The notes: generated from the sequence alone by a model not told the origin. 64,000 nt of DNA from Tolypothrix sp. PCC 7712 (GCF_025860405.1 NZ_CP063785.1:7069390-7133389); one strand, 5' to 3'; shown: positions 17,684 through 26,289, counted from the stretch's first letter. Program-made: numbers and translations.

Positions 17684-19129
17684 ATGCAACAACTTGAAAT
17701 TCCCAATAATCCGATTTCAGAAACAACAGATAATGATGTACAAATCGAGTTCAATGCTCTACAACAGCAGCATTTAGAGACATTAATTACTCGTTATACA
17801 GAACGAACCAAAACATCAAAACAACTAGCGCAGAAATATCGTCCTGTTTTTGCAAATAACAGGGGTGCTGTGGGGTTCAATTTACTTTTTAAAGAAATGT
17901 TTTATCCCATTCTCACCGAACGCTCTCTAGGCTCTAGAATGTGGGATGTTGATGGTAATGAATATATAGACCTCACTGGTGGATATGGAATACATTTATG
18001 TGGTTACAATCCACCATTTATCAAAAAAGCTATTTTTGAGCAACTTGAATATGGCATACAAACTGGCCCACAAGCAGCACTAGCTGGCGAAGTTGCTGAG
18101 TTAATCTCTGAACTGACGGGGATGGAACGAGTAGCTTTTTGTAGTGTCGGTACAGAAGCCATGATGCTCGCACTACGCATAGCACGAGCCGCGACAAATC
18201 GTCATAAGATTGCCCTATTTTCTGGTTCTTATCATGGTATTTTTGATGGAACTTTAGTTAAAGCAGAGACGACAGATGGTAATCCAAAAGGAATTCCAGA
18301 GTATCCGGGAGTAACACCAAATGTTGCTGAAGATGTTTTGGTTCTAGAGTACGGAAGTCCTCAAGCTTTAGAGATAATTAAAACCTACAAGCAAGAATTA
18401 GCTGCTGTTCTTGTGGAACCTGTGCAGCAACATCAGCTTGGTTTTCAACCCAAAGCATTTATTCTACAACTGCGCCAATTAACTAAAGCATTAGAAATAC
18501 CGTTAATCTTTGATGAAATGAATACTGGCTTTAGAATTCATCCAGGTGGCGCGCAAGCATGGTTTGGAGTTGAAGCCGACATCGCAACATACGGAAAAAT
18601 AGTTGGTGGTGGTATGCCTTTAGCAGCTGTAGCTGGTAAAGCTGTTTATATGGATAGAATTGATGGCGGTATGTGGAATTACGGCGATATGTCTGCTCCT
18701 GATGTTCCCGTTACCTGGTCAGGAACTAGCTACTGTAGGCATTCTCTCTCTTTAGCTGCGGCGCGTGCTTTGTTACAGCATTTAAAAACGGAAGGAGTAA
18801 GTCTACAAGAACAGTTAAATCAACTTACATCACAATTTGTAGAGAGATTTAATGCTTACTTTGAAGTTGAAAAACTACCCATTTATCTATCAAATTTTGG
18901 CTCGTTTTTCAATGCTAATGTATCTGAAACTTCTGAGATAGCAACAGAACCTACATTTTTAATAGGTCTGAGGCTTATATTTAATCATATGATTGTTCGA
19001 GGTGTTCTGATGCCAAAAGGCGATGGTTTTTTGTCTGAAGCCCATACAGAGCAAGATATTGATTTGATTGTTCAATCTGTTCAAGATAGTGTTAAAGAAC
19101 TAAAAGAAGGTGGGTTTCTACTTAGTTAG
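17684..19129 (+). CDS. Free-standing class III PLP aminotransferase, paralogue of the PKS aminotransferase domain
   Basis: A 481-residue protein from the ATG at 17684; a TTG 24 bases earlier in frame is less likely, and neither has a strong ribosome site. It aligns along its length with the aminotransferase domain of the previous gene (RLSQDYR/QLAQKYR, RMWDVDGNEYIDLTGGYG, GTEAMMLALRIARAATNRHKIALFSGSYHG), with the PLP lysine in ATYGKIVGGG and a FDEMNTGFRIHPGG strand. It belongs to the glutamate-1-semialdehyde aminotransferase-like group. It sits in the operon 58 bases after the megasynthase. It may act on a carrier-bound keto group elsewhere in the assembly line, or make an amino-acid precursor; sequence alone does not decide. 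It is not the housekeeping hemL by context. Confidence 0.9.
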   Translation: MQQLEIPNNPISETTDNDVQIEFNALQQQHLETLITRYTERTKTSKQLAQKYRPVFANNRGAVGFNLLFKEMFYPILTERSLGSRMWDVDGNEYIDLTGGYGIHLCGYNPPFIKKAIFEQLEYGIQTGPQAALAGEVAELISELTGMERVAFCSVGTEAMMLALRIARAATNRHKIALFSGSYHGIFDGTLVKAETTDGNPKGIPEYPGVTPNVAEDVLVLEYGSPQALEIIKTYKQELAAVLVEPVQQHQLGFQPKAFILQLRQLTKALEIPLIFDEMNTGFRIHPGGAQAWFGVEADIATYGKIVGGGMPLAAVAGKAVYMDRIDGGMWNYGDMSAPDVPVTWSGTSYCRHSLSLAAARALLQHLKTEGVSLQEQLNQLTSQFVERFNAYFEVEKLPIYLSNFGSFFNANVSETSEIATEPTFLIGLRLIFNHMIVRGVLMPKGDGFLSEAHTEQDIDLIVQSVQDSVKELKEGGFLLS

Positions 19130-19284
19130 TTAGTTATCGATTTATCAAGCAAAGTTTAAATGTTTGTAGAGGTTTGTCAACTATCTTGATTAATAGATAG
19201 AGTACAAGTATCAACATATCCAAACAACAGAATCATTAGCTTGAATAGATAAAATTTTACTAAAATTATAGGCTAGGAAATCAA

Positions 19285-19515
19285 ATGAACCAAACAACTT
19301 CAGAAGATACAACCATTTATAAAGTTGTAGTTAACCATGAGGAACAATATTCTATTTGGCCTGCTGACCGGGAAAATGCTCTTGGGTGGAAAGATGCAGG
19401 GAAAAGTGGGCTGAAATCAGAATGTTTGGAATACATTAAGGAAGTTTGGACTGATATGCGACCCCTAAGCTTAAGAAAGAAAATGGAGGAAACATCTAGC
19501 AAAAATTCAGTATAA
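19285..19515 (+). CDS. MbtH-like NRPS accessory protein
   Basis: A 76-residue protein with the full family signature: NHEEQYSIWP near residue 18, GW and G-x-x-G in the middle, then CLEYIKEVWTDMRPLSLR. MbtH-like proteins bind NRPS adenylation domains and are needed for their solubility or activity; the partner here would be the single A domain at 8682-11897 or modules upstream of the window. Length is typical. It is the last gene of the + strand cluster and is followed by a hairpin. Confidence 0.96.
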   Translation: MNQTTSEDTTIYKVVVNHEEQYSIWPADRENALGWKDAGKSGLKSECLEYIKEVWTDMRPLSLRKKMEETSSKNSV

Positions 19516-19534
19516 ATTAATTCTCGATTGCTAT

Positions 19535-19561
19535 TTGTAGAGAGATTTTATTTCTCTACAA
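19535..19561 (+). terminator. Stem-loop after the mbtH-like gene
   Basis: A perfect 9-bp stem, TTGTAGAGA with TCTCTACAA, 9-base loop, followed by a T-rich run (TTATTTTATTTT). It lies 20 bases after the stop codon and is well placed to end the biosynthetic operon before the convergent gene at 19816-20781. The rest of the 19516-19815 gap has a G-rich GGGAACAGGGAAC-type run at about 19665-19690 and nothing else I recognise. Confidence 0.6.
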
Positions 19562-19815
19562 TTATTTTATTTTAGAAAATAAAGAATTAAAATTTTCATT
19601 AATACCTACATATTAAATAGGAATCCGCTTTGATTCCTGAAATTATTTGCGTAGGGAGAGAAGAGGGAACAGGGAACGGGGAACAGGGAAGAAGAAATAA
19701 AAGTGTACTTAGGTTTTTTCAAAAATCAAATATGAGTCCTAAATATCAACTCTTGGGTAATTTGCCCTAAATCAAATCCTTGAGGTGATGTGCGGCTATT
19801 TTGCTTTTCTTGATA

Positions 19816-20781
19816 TTAATATGTTTCAAGTAGATATTTCGTTAAATCATCCAGAATAGCATTAGCTGAGAGGACACTGCCAAGTATCCAGGAACCAGAA
19901 TCAACAGTGTAAACTTTCTTATTTCTAACTACATTCAGTGTTTGCCACAAAGGAGTCTCTTGATATTTTTTAAATAGTTCTGTTGCGCCTGGATCTACTG
20001 CTACAAATAAAACATCTGCATCAAGTAAATCTATACGTTCTAAGCTCAATATTATCAAAATATCTTCAGGTGTTTTAATCAACTGACTTTGTTTAACTGG
20101 CATTGAAATTCCGGCTGCTTTCACAATACTGCCAGGAAATGAAAATTGGGAATGAAACTCAGGAAGTTGCTCACCACCATGAAACCTGCTAACAGAAACT
20201 TTTAATGTGTCAAGTTTATTTCCTAACTCTGCTCTAATAATTTTAAGTCGCTGTTCGTATTGGGTGATTAATTCTTCAGCTTTTCCACTGTTATTAGTAA
20301 AAGAACCTATTTGTCGTAAATGCATTTGCCAATTTGTATAAGAATAGTTGGCTTTAACTGTAGGTGCTATTTGTGAAAATATTTTATAATTTCCTGAATC
20401 TATTCCATACACACCAACAATTAAATCCGGCTTTAATTGCAAGATTTTCTCTAGATTAATCTGTGGTTCTTTTCCTATATAATTTACCCCTATAAGCTTG
20501 TTTTTAAGCAGATTCGCTTTGCTGCCAGCAAAAGCAGGATGTGGTATTCCTATTGGCTTTAAGTCTAATGCAACTAAAGCTTCTAATGCTATTTGATCTA
20601 CAGCAATAATACGTCGCGGTTTTAGGGGAACACAAGTTTCTCCTAATTCATGCTGAATTAATCGGCATTCTGAAGTTGGCGATATTTTATTTGATAAGTT
20701 TGGGTTTGAATAGTGATAACAAGCAGTAACTAGCAAAAAAGTTAGTACAAGTAATAAACTACGAAATTTATGTAATTTCAC
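19816..20781 (-). CDS. FecB/BtuF-type ferric-siderophore-binding lipoprotein
   Basis: A 321-residue protein with a lipoprotein signal (hydrophobic LLLVLTFLLVTAC, lipobox VTAC with Cys21). It has the periplasmic-binding-protein fold of iron-siderophore/cobalamin carriers: KPRRIIAVDQIALEALVALDLKPIGIP, then GKEPQINLEKILQLKPDLIVG, and a C-terminal lobe with LFVAVDPG and TLNVVRNKKVYTVDSGSW. Such proteins hand ferric siderophores to an inner-membrane FecCD-type permease, which is absent from the window. It ends about 300 bases from the siderophore-like gene cluster on the opposite strand and is followed in its own direction of origin by two exporter genes upstream, which together suggest a metallophore system. 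Exact ligand unknown. Confidence 0.88.
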   Translation of the reverse strand: MKLHKFRSLLLVLTFLLVTACYHYSNPNLSNKISPTSECRLIQHELGETCVPLKPRRIIAVDQIALEALVALDLKPIGIPHPAFAGSKANLLKNKLIGVNYIGKEPQINLEKILQLKPDLIVGVYGIDSGNYKIFSQIAPTVKANYSYTNWQMHLRQIGSFTNNSGKAEELITQYEQRLKIIRAELGNKLDTLKVSVSRFHGGEQLPEFHSQFSFPGSIVKAAGISMPVKQSQLIKTPEDILIILSLERIDLLDADVLFVAVDPGATELFKKYQETPLWQTLNVVRNKKVYTVDSGSWILGSVLSANAILDDLTKYLLETY

Positions 20782-20829
20782 GATTTTCTCTAATTGTTAT
20801 AATTTTCAAGTTTTGGCAACTTTAACTCA

Positions 20830-22704
20830 CTAAAAAATCCAATCAGCTTGCTCATTAGCTAAAATATTCTCAAACTTTCCTTGTGCTACAATCCTACCTG
20901 CTTTCATCATAATAATTTGGTCAGCACGGCGTAAAACATAACGGCGATGAGACACTACAAGACAGGTTGGTGTCCAATTTTGTTTTTCACTATTATTATT
21001 AAATATCCGCGACCATAAAGCTAGTTCTGTCTCTATATCTAAAGCACTAGAAAGGTCATCAAAAACCAGCAATTCTGGTTGACGCACAAACATACGCGCG
21101 GCGGCTAAACGTTGCAATTGTCCACCAGACAATCTCACTCCTTTTGCTCCTACTAAAGTTTCCATTTTGTGATTCATGGTGGCTAAATCTTGTTCAAATA
21201 CTGACATTTTTAGGGCTTTTTCAATTTCAGAATCATCTTTTTCTAAGCCAAGTAAAATATTTTCTCTGAGTGTATAACTAAACAATTGGGGAATTTGAGG
21301 AGTATAAGCACTACGAGGTGGGACAAAGAAATTAGCAGGGTCTTCTACTAGCAACCCATTCCAATAAATAGCCCCCGCTTGCTTGGGTAATAGTCCTAAT
21401 AAAGTTCGTATTAGTGTTGTTTTACCAGAACCGATACGACCAGTAATTACGGTCAAACTACCACGTTGTAGCTGAAAACTGATGTCTGTGATTCCTTGGT
21501 TAGTACCGGGATAGTGGTAAGTAAGGTTAGAAATAGTTAATAATTGTAAGCGATCGCTCTCTTGTCTGTGTGGTTGTTCTAAAGGTGGAAGTTTTGGTTT
21601 GCGATCGCCTACGGTGGGCGGAACGCCATCGCCTATACTTGGGCGTAGCCCATCGCGCAGGTTATTGAGATAAAGTGGATTTTTGGCTACTAAGGTGTCT
21701 GCTGTCGCACCAGAAAGCAACGTTGTCATCCGTTCAAAGGAGACTTCGGTTTGCTTGTACAATGCGATGAATCGCCCTAAAGAGTTGAAAAAGCCAGTCA
21801 CAAAGGCCAGATTATAAATAAATAGAGCAAAATCACCTACAGTCAAGTTGCTAGTTTTGCTCTGAATTAATACAGCAGCTAGCAGCAAAATTAAACCCGT
21901 TCCTAGGTTTACCATGTTTTGAAATACAGAATCTAACATGGCATTTAATAAACTATCTCTCACCATTACTTGGCGGCGTTGATCATTGAGAGTGCGAAAA
22001 TGATCCAGCACATCTTGTTCTGCACCAGCTACTTTAATTGCTTGCACTGAACTAAAGATTTCGCCTAAAATTCCTGTTACTTTCTCTGTTGCTTGGCGGC
22101 TAGCCTTGCGGTATCTTTTAATGTAAGTTTCTGCTTTTTGAATAATGGCGATCGCACCAAGCAAAGGCAGAAACACACACAAGGTCATTTGGACATTAAC
22201 GCTTAATAAAATTCCTAGACAAAGAATAGCAAATATTCCTTCTCCCAGCAGTTCTGAAACCCATGCTACATTGTCTTCTATTTGTTGAGCATCATCCCGA
22301 AAATAACTAATAATTTCCCCTTGAGATACAGCTTTTTCTGCCTCGCTGTTAACAATCACAGGTTGAGCAGTAGGATTATTTAATAAACGTTCTAATAGAT
22401 TGCGTCGTAGCAACGAACTCATGGTAAAACGGTGCTGGGTTTTGGTTAAGCGCCCAGCAAATATTGTCCCAATATGCCCTAAATGTAGAGTTACCAACAA
22501 CACAATCCATGCTACAGGTGTTAACCCAAATTGTGCTTTATTTGTGAGGCTATTAAAGAATTCTCGGATAATTAATCCAGGGATTGCAGGCAAGCCCATA
22601 ATTAAAATCCAGAAGCAAGTATCGATTGTGTATAGTTTTGGTTGATAGCAAATTAAGTTCCATAATAATTTCCACCCTTGGGCTTTTTTAGTCGCGGATA
22701 ACAT
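20830..22704 (-). CDS. ABC exporter half-transporter (TMD-NBD) with a non-canonical Walker B
   Basis: A 624-residue half-transporter: six-helix membrane domain over residues 1-330, then an ATPase domain with Walker A GRIGSGKTT, signature LSGGQLQR and a VSHRR switch loop. Walker B reads VFDDLSSALD, with Asp where the catalytic Glu normally stands, so this ATP site is probably the weak one of a heterodimer with the product of 22891-24687. The TMD-NBD linker includes a GC-rich repeat-derived insert at 21601-21660. It lies between the siderophore-binding lipoprotein gene (48-base gap) and its probable partner. Export of the peptide-polyketide is the likely job by context; the substrate is not shown by sequence. 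Confidence 0.9.
   Translation of the reverse strand: MLSATKKAQGWKLLWNLICYQPKLYTIDTCFWILIMGLPAIPGLIIREFFNSLTNKAQFGLTPVAWIVLLVTLHLGHIGTIFAGRLTKTQHRFTMSSLLRRNLLERLLNNPTAQPVIVNSEAEKAVSQGEIISYFRDDAQQIEDNVAWVSELLGEGIFAILCLGILLSVNVQMTLCVFLPLLGAIAIIQKAETYIKRYRKASRQATEKVTGILGEIFSSVQAIKVAGAEQDVLDHFRTLNDQRRQVMVRDSLLNAMLDSVFQNMVNLGTGLILLLAAVLIQSKTSNLTVGDFALFIYNLAFVTGFFNSLGRFIALYKQTEVSFERMTTLLSGATADTLVAKNPLYLNNLRDGLRPSIGDGVPPTVGDRKPKLPPLEQPHRQESDRLQLLTISNLTYHYPGTNQGITDISFQLQRGSLTVITGRIGSGKTTLIRTLLGLLPKQAGAIYWNGLLVEDPANFFVPPRSAYTPQIPQLFSYTLRENILLGLEKDDSEIEKALKMSVFEQDLATMNHKMETLVGAKGVRLSGGQLQRLAAARMFVRQPELLVFDDLSSALDIETELALWSRIFNNNSEKQNWTPTCLVVSHRRYVLRRADQIIMMKAGRIVAQGKFENILANEQADWIF
21601..21660. repeat. 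GC-rich HIP1-containing repeat in frame in an ABC transporter linker
   Basis: A 60-base stretch starting with GCGATCGC and containing GGCGTAGCCCATCGC, much richer in G and C than the surrounding gene. It encodes about 20 residues (NLRDGLRPSIGDGVPPTVGD) between the membrane and ATPase domains, where related proteins need no such sequence. Confidence 0.65.
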
Positions 22705-22774
22705 AATATTTAGTCATTACAAGAAGAGTGTGAGGCAATACTGCTCGGTTAAGGATTTTCAACTCGGAATTTGG

Positions 22775-22860
22775 TTTGGGGAAAAGGTGAAAGGGTAAGG
22801 GTTAAAGGTTTTTTCTTGCCCCTTTTACCCTTCTCCTTTTCCCCTTAACCGACAAGTATT
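22775..22860. repeat. Purine/pyrimidine inverted repeat, copy 1
   Basis: A GGGGAAAAGG...AAAGGGTAA arm, TTTTTTCTTG spacer and TTACCCTTCTCCTTTTCCCC arm, ending TTAACCGACAAGTAT. It can fold into a long imperfect hairpin. A second copy with the same ends lies at 53126-53224. Here it fills the gap between the two ABC transporter genes. Confidence 0.75.
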
Positions 22861-22890
22861 GGAGTGTGAGGTTAATTAGTGTCACCAAAA

Positions 22891-24687
22891 TTAAACTAAT
22901 AAATCTGTCAAACCAGTCTTGAGTAATTGAGCAAAGCGGGAATGGGAATTTTGCATTAATTCGTCTCGCAATCCATATTCGCTGACCCGACCTTTATCTA
23001 AAATGAGGATTTGATTTGCTCTTTGTACGGTTGCTAATCGGTGCGCGATAATGATGCCTGTACGTCCAATTAATAGCCGATCTATAGCTTTTTCAATCAG
23101 TTTTTCTGTGATGGGATCGAGGCGTGAGGATGCTTCATCTAAGATGACAAGACCAGGGTCTTTCAGAAAAACCCGGGCAAATGCTAATAATTGCGCTTGT
23201 CCTGCTGATAAGCCGCTACTATCAGGCCCCAATTCAGTGTCTAAGTCTTTGGGTAATGAATGTAGCCATGCAGATAATCCCAACATCTCTAAGGTTTCAT
23301 AGATGCGCTCGTCGCTAATATTTTGGTTAAAGAAGGTGAGATTGTTGCGAACTGTGGTTTGGAATAATTGCACATTCTGAGTTACTAGTCCGACGTGCTG
23401 GGGTAAGTCTGTTAAAGGAGTCTGGTTGATAGGCACATTTCCCAAGCTAATTATTCCTGATTGTGCGTCATATAACCTGAGTAATAGGCGCGCTAGTGTG
23501 GTTTTACCGCTACCTGTACGTCCTAATAGCCCCAACACATGGCCGGGTGGTAAATGAAAAGATATATCTTGCAGGATTAATTCTGGTTTTGTATTTGGCT
23601 TTGTGATGCGTAGCCTCGTAGAGGCTTGTCCTTTGACATCGCTATAGCTGAATGAGACATTGGCAAATGTCACAGAAAGTGCGCCATGAGATAGTTTCTG
23701 TTCACCTCCAACACTCAGTGGCGATCGCACTTGAAATAAGTCTTGAATACGATAGATACTAGCTTCCGCTTGTTGCAAATCTTCTAACTGAGTGCGGATT
23801 TGCTCAATTGGTTCGCTTAAAAGTGTAGTGTAATAGAAAAATATGTATGCAGTGCCGATGGAAATTGCTTTTTGATTCCAAAGGTAGAGAGCTACAGCTA
23901 AAGCAATCACATTACCTAGAGTAAAGATACCGTTAGTTGTCGTCCAGAGGATTGTATCTGCAAAGCGGGCTTTGTGATAGGTTGGTAGCCAGCGTTGCAG
24001 AATCTGATAGAAGCGGTGCATCACATAACTTTTTGCACCGTTTGCTCTGATGTCTTCAATACCAGTTAATTGCTCACCTAAAAACCCAAAAAACTCTGCG
24101 TTGACTTGGCGATAGCTTCCCCAATAGGGAACGGCGATGGAACGCAGACTAATTAGAGTAGATAATGCTGTAATGGCGAACAATGAAATAGCCATCCCAG
24201 CTCGCCAATCTTCGGCGAACATCACCACAATTACACCCAAAATCAGTAGCAAACTACCTAAGATGTAAACGCTAAATTTCGAGAAAAACTTAGAAAGATT
24301 TTGAATATCTCCGTCTACTCGTTCTACTAATTCACCAGGTGTAGTCATCTTGTGAAAAGATAAATCGAGTTTCAGACAATGCTCCACTAAATCGGCACGT
24401 AAGGCATTAGTGGCTGTCCAAGCAACGTTTTCGCCGTAGTATGTAGCGGCAATTGACATTAATTGCGTTAATATAGCTACGCCAATAAACAGAAATGCGG
24501 CTAAGAATAATTTCTGCACTGAACCGCCTGCTACAGCTGTATCAATGAAATTACGTAGAATTTGCGGGTTGAGCAACTGCAAGCCAATACTAGCTAATAG
24601 CGCGATCGCAAACTTGACAACGCGCCCCTTTTGAGGCTTGAGATAGTCTATTAATAAATCCCCAAACTGTTTTAGACCAATTTTCAT
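22891..24687 (-). CDS. ABC exporter half-transporter (TMD-NBD), probable partner of the neighbouring one
   Basis: A 598-residue half-transporter with an N-terminal membrane domain (about 1-320) and a C-terminal ATPase: Walker A GRTGSGKTT, signature LSAGQAQ (Ala in place of the first Gly), canonical Walker B VILDEASSRLD with the catalytic Glu, switch His in IIAHRLATV. The complementary defects of the two proteins (Asp for Glu in one, altered signature in this one) are typical of heterodimeric exporters. The start MKIGLKQFGDL is the first Met and directly precedes the membrane domain. A 6-bp-stem repeat hairpin (23612-23626) sits in frame inside the early ATPase domain. Confidence 0.9.
   Translation of the reverse strand: MKIGLKQFGDLLIDYLKPQKGRVVKFAIALLASIGLQLLNPQILRNFIDTAVAGGSVQKLFLAAFLFIGVAILTQLMSIAATYYGENVAWTATNALRADLVEHCLKLDLSFHKMTTPGELVERVDGDIQNLSKFFSKFSVYILGSLLLILGVIVVMFAEDWRAGMAISLFAITALSTLISLRSIAVPYWGSYRQVNAEFFGFLGEQLTGIEDIRANGAKSYVMHRFYQILQRWLPTYHKARFADTILWTTTNGIFTLGNVIALAVALYLWNQKAISIGTAYIFFYYTTLLSEPIEQIRTQLEDLQQAEASIYRIQDLFQVRSPLSVGGEQKLSHGALSVTFANVSFSYSDVKGQASTRLRITKPNTKPELILQDISFHLPPGHVLGLLGRTGSGKTTLARLLLRLYDAQSGIISLGNVPINQTPLTDLPQHVGLVTQNVQLFQTTVRNNLTFFNQNISDERIYETLEMLGLSAWLHSLPKDLDTELGPDSSGLSAGQAQLLAFARVFLKDPGLVILDEASSRLDPITEKLIEKAIDRLLIGRTGIIIAHRLATVQRANQILILDKGRVSEYGLRDELMQNSHSRFAQLLKTGLTDLLV
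23606..23632. repeat. GCGTAGC-type repeat hairpin in frame in an ABC ATPase domain
   Basis: GATGCGTAGCCTCGTAGAGGCT: AGCCTC and GAGGCT pair around a GTA loop. On the coding strand it gives part of the KGQASTRLRIT stretch, which separates the FSYS strand from LQDISF, normally only a few residues apart. The same architecture (GCGTAGC plus a six-base stem around GTA) is seen at 32118-32149. Confidence 0.6.
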
Positions 24688-25266
24688 AACGTCGCCAAAT
24701 ATCAGCCAGAAATGTTCTGGATGTTGTATTCCAATCAGAACTAATTGAGAAAAATATGCAAAAACAGTATACTATATAAATGCTTAGGGACATCCAAATA
24801 AAAAAATATCCCAGTATGTATTGTGGGGTGGACATCTTGTCCGCCCAGTTTATGTGGCGGGCATCTTGCCTGCCACACAAGATGGAATAATTTATTTCTT
24901 GGAAATCCCTTAACAACCTAGGAAGAATTCTTTTCTACTAATTTAGTGCTAATTAATTTCAATAAAATTAGGATTTGCTGACTTTAGAGACCTCCACAAA
25001 AAGAAATGCCCAATTGTCATTGCGAATGTAGCGTTCGCGTAGCGTCCCGTTCGCGTAGCGTCTCCGTCAGGAGAAGGGAAGCGAAATGAAGCAACCGCAA
25101 AATATTGGGATTGCTTCACTACACTCCGTTTCGCTCGCAATGACAGCTTTTGGATCAATCATTCTGTGGAGTTCTCTTAGCAGTACAAAAAGGCAAACTA
25201 GCAAAAATTCATCGTTCCAAATCCGAGTGACTGACTATTGTTAATTTTTTGTGGTGTGTAGGTCAT
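24688..25266. other. Gene-free 0.58 kb with repeat hairpins
   Basis: Divergent spacer between the ABC exporter and the sucrase/ferredoxin-like gene. It holds two adjacent small hairpins (24826-24846, GGGTGGAC with GTCCGCCC; 24854-24876, GTGGCGGGC with GCCTGCCAC) and a longer dispersed repeat at about 25015-25145 that begins CATTGCGAATGTAGCG, includes two GTTCGCGTAGCGTC units and ends CTCGCAATGACAG. A related but decayed copy lies at 56008-56090. No convincing gene or Fur-type operator was found by eye. Confidence 0.6.
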
Positions 25267-26289
25267 ATGGTGAGCAATCAGACTCATAACAAGTGCCGTT
25301 TCTGTTCAGAGATTTCCCAAGCTAATGGTGAAGACCCTATTGGTTCTGCGAATGCAGTGGCACAATATTTAATTATTGAAACTCAACAACCTTGGCCAGA
25401 TCTGATGTGGATTGAAGCTGAACCTATGCCGCCAGGGGTTGTGGAAGCATTGAATTTTTTGAACTATGTTACCGAACCGGAGAATATTCGGCCGTTGGCG
25501 ATCGCGCCTGATCGAGAATACTCTATACCTGGTTATAAGCATGTATTCCACTACCGCCAACCAGCCGGGTTATTTGCTGAGTATGAGAAACAAGCATTTC
25601 TCGTACCGGATGCTGAAATTGGTGCTTTAGCGCTAGCTTTAATCAAAGAACCAGAAAAGCTCGGAGATTTTGAACAATATCGGCAAGATAGTAATCATAT
25701 TAGAGAATTACTTGTTTGCATCCACGGCAACGTTGATGTTGCTTGTAGCAGATTTGGTTATCCTCTTTACAAAAAATTGCGTTCTGAGTATGGTGCTTTA
25801 CCTCATAGCAACTTGCGTGTTTGGCGAAGCAGCCATTTTGGTGGTCATCAATTTGCACCAACCCTAGTTGATTTACCTCAAGGACGCTACTACGGTCGTT
25901 TACAGCCAGAAATTTTAGATTTATTAGTATGGAATCATGGTTCCGTCCAAGAACTTTATCCTTACTATCGTGGATGGGGTGGTTTACCCTATTTCGCGCA
26001 AATTGTCGAAAGAGAAATATGGATGCAAGTAGGTTGGAATTGGCTAGGATATCAAAAATCAGGTCAAATCCTTGCTGAAGATCAAATTAATGAAGAATGG
26101 GCAGATGTTCGGATTGATTTCACCACACCAAATGGAAGTATTGGTGCTTATCAAGCCAAAGTAGAGGTTAGTGGTTATGTAATGACTGCTTTTGACTCCG
26201 GAGAAAATCAACCATTGGAAGAAATTAAGCAATATCGTGTTAGCCATCTAGTGGAATTAGAGTTTGAATCTGTATCAGATTTTTCGTGA
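25267..26289 (+). CDS. Sucrase/ferredoxin-like (thioredoxin-fold) protein
   Basis: A 340-residue protein taken from the ATG at 25267 (a TTG 18 bases earlier is possible). It matches the sucrase/ferredoxin-like family: CIHGNVDVACSRFGYPLYKKLR in the centre, then WRSSHFGGHQFAPTLVDLPQGRYYGRL, the region that in relatives carries Cys and His ligands of a thioredoxin-like 2Fe-2S ferredoxin. The second Cys of the usual DxCC pair reads AC, leaving one Cys at that point. An additional N-terminal CRFC pair is present. A redox role is likely; the name sucrase is historical. It sits beside the iron-chelator transport block, so a part in reductive iron release is possible but unproven. Confidence 0.75.
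   Translation: MVSNQTHNKCRFCSEISQANGEDPIGSANAVAQYLIIETQQPWPDLMWIEAEPMPPGVVEALNFLNYVTEPENIRPLAIAPDREYSIPGYKHVFHYRQPAGLFAEYEKQAFLVPDAEIGALALALIKEPEKLGDFEQYRQDSNHIRELLVCIHGNVDVACSRFGYPLYKKLRSEYGALPHSNLRVWRSSHFGGHQFAPTLVDLPQGRYYGRLQPEILDLLVWNHGSVQELYPYYRGWGGLPYFAQIVEREIWMQVGWNWLGYQKSGQILAEDQINEEWADVRIDFTTPNGSIGAYQAKVEVSGYVMTAFDSGENQPLEEIKQYRVSHLVELEFESVSDFS

Noticed and set aside
17684..19129. Housekeeping hemL
   Set aside because: Operon position after the megasynthase and resemblance to its aminotransferase domain point to secondary metabolism.
24688..25266. Fur box between the exporter and the sucrase/ferredoxin-like gene
   Set aside because: No 19-base palindrome resembling the Fur consensus was found by eye; a matrix scan would be needed.
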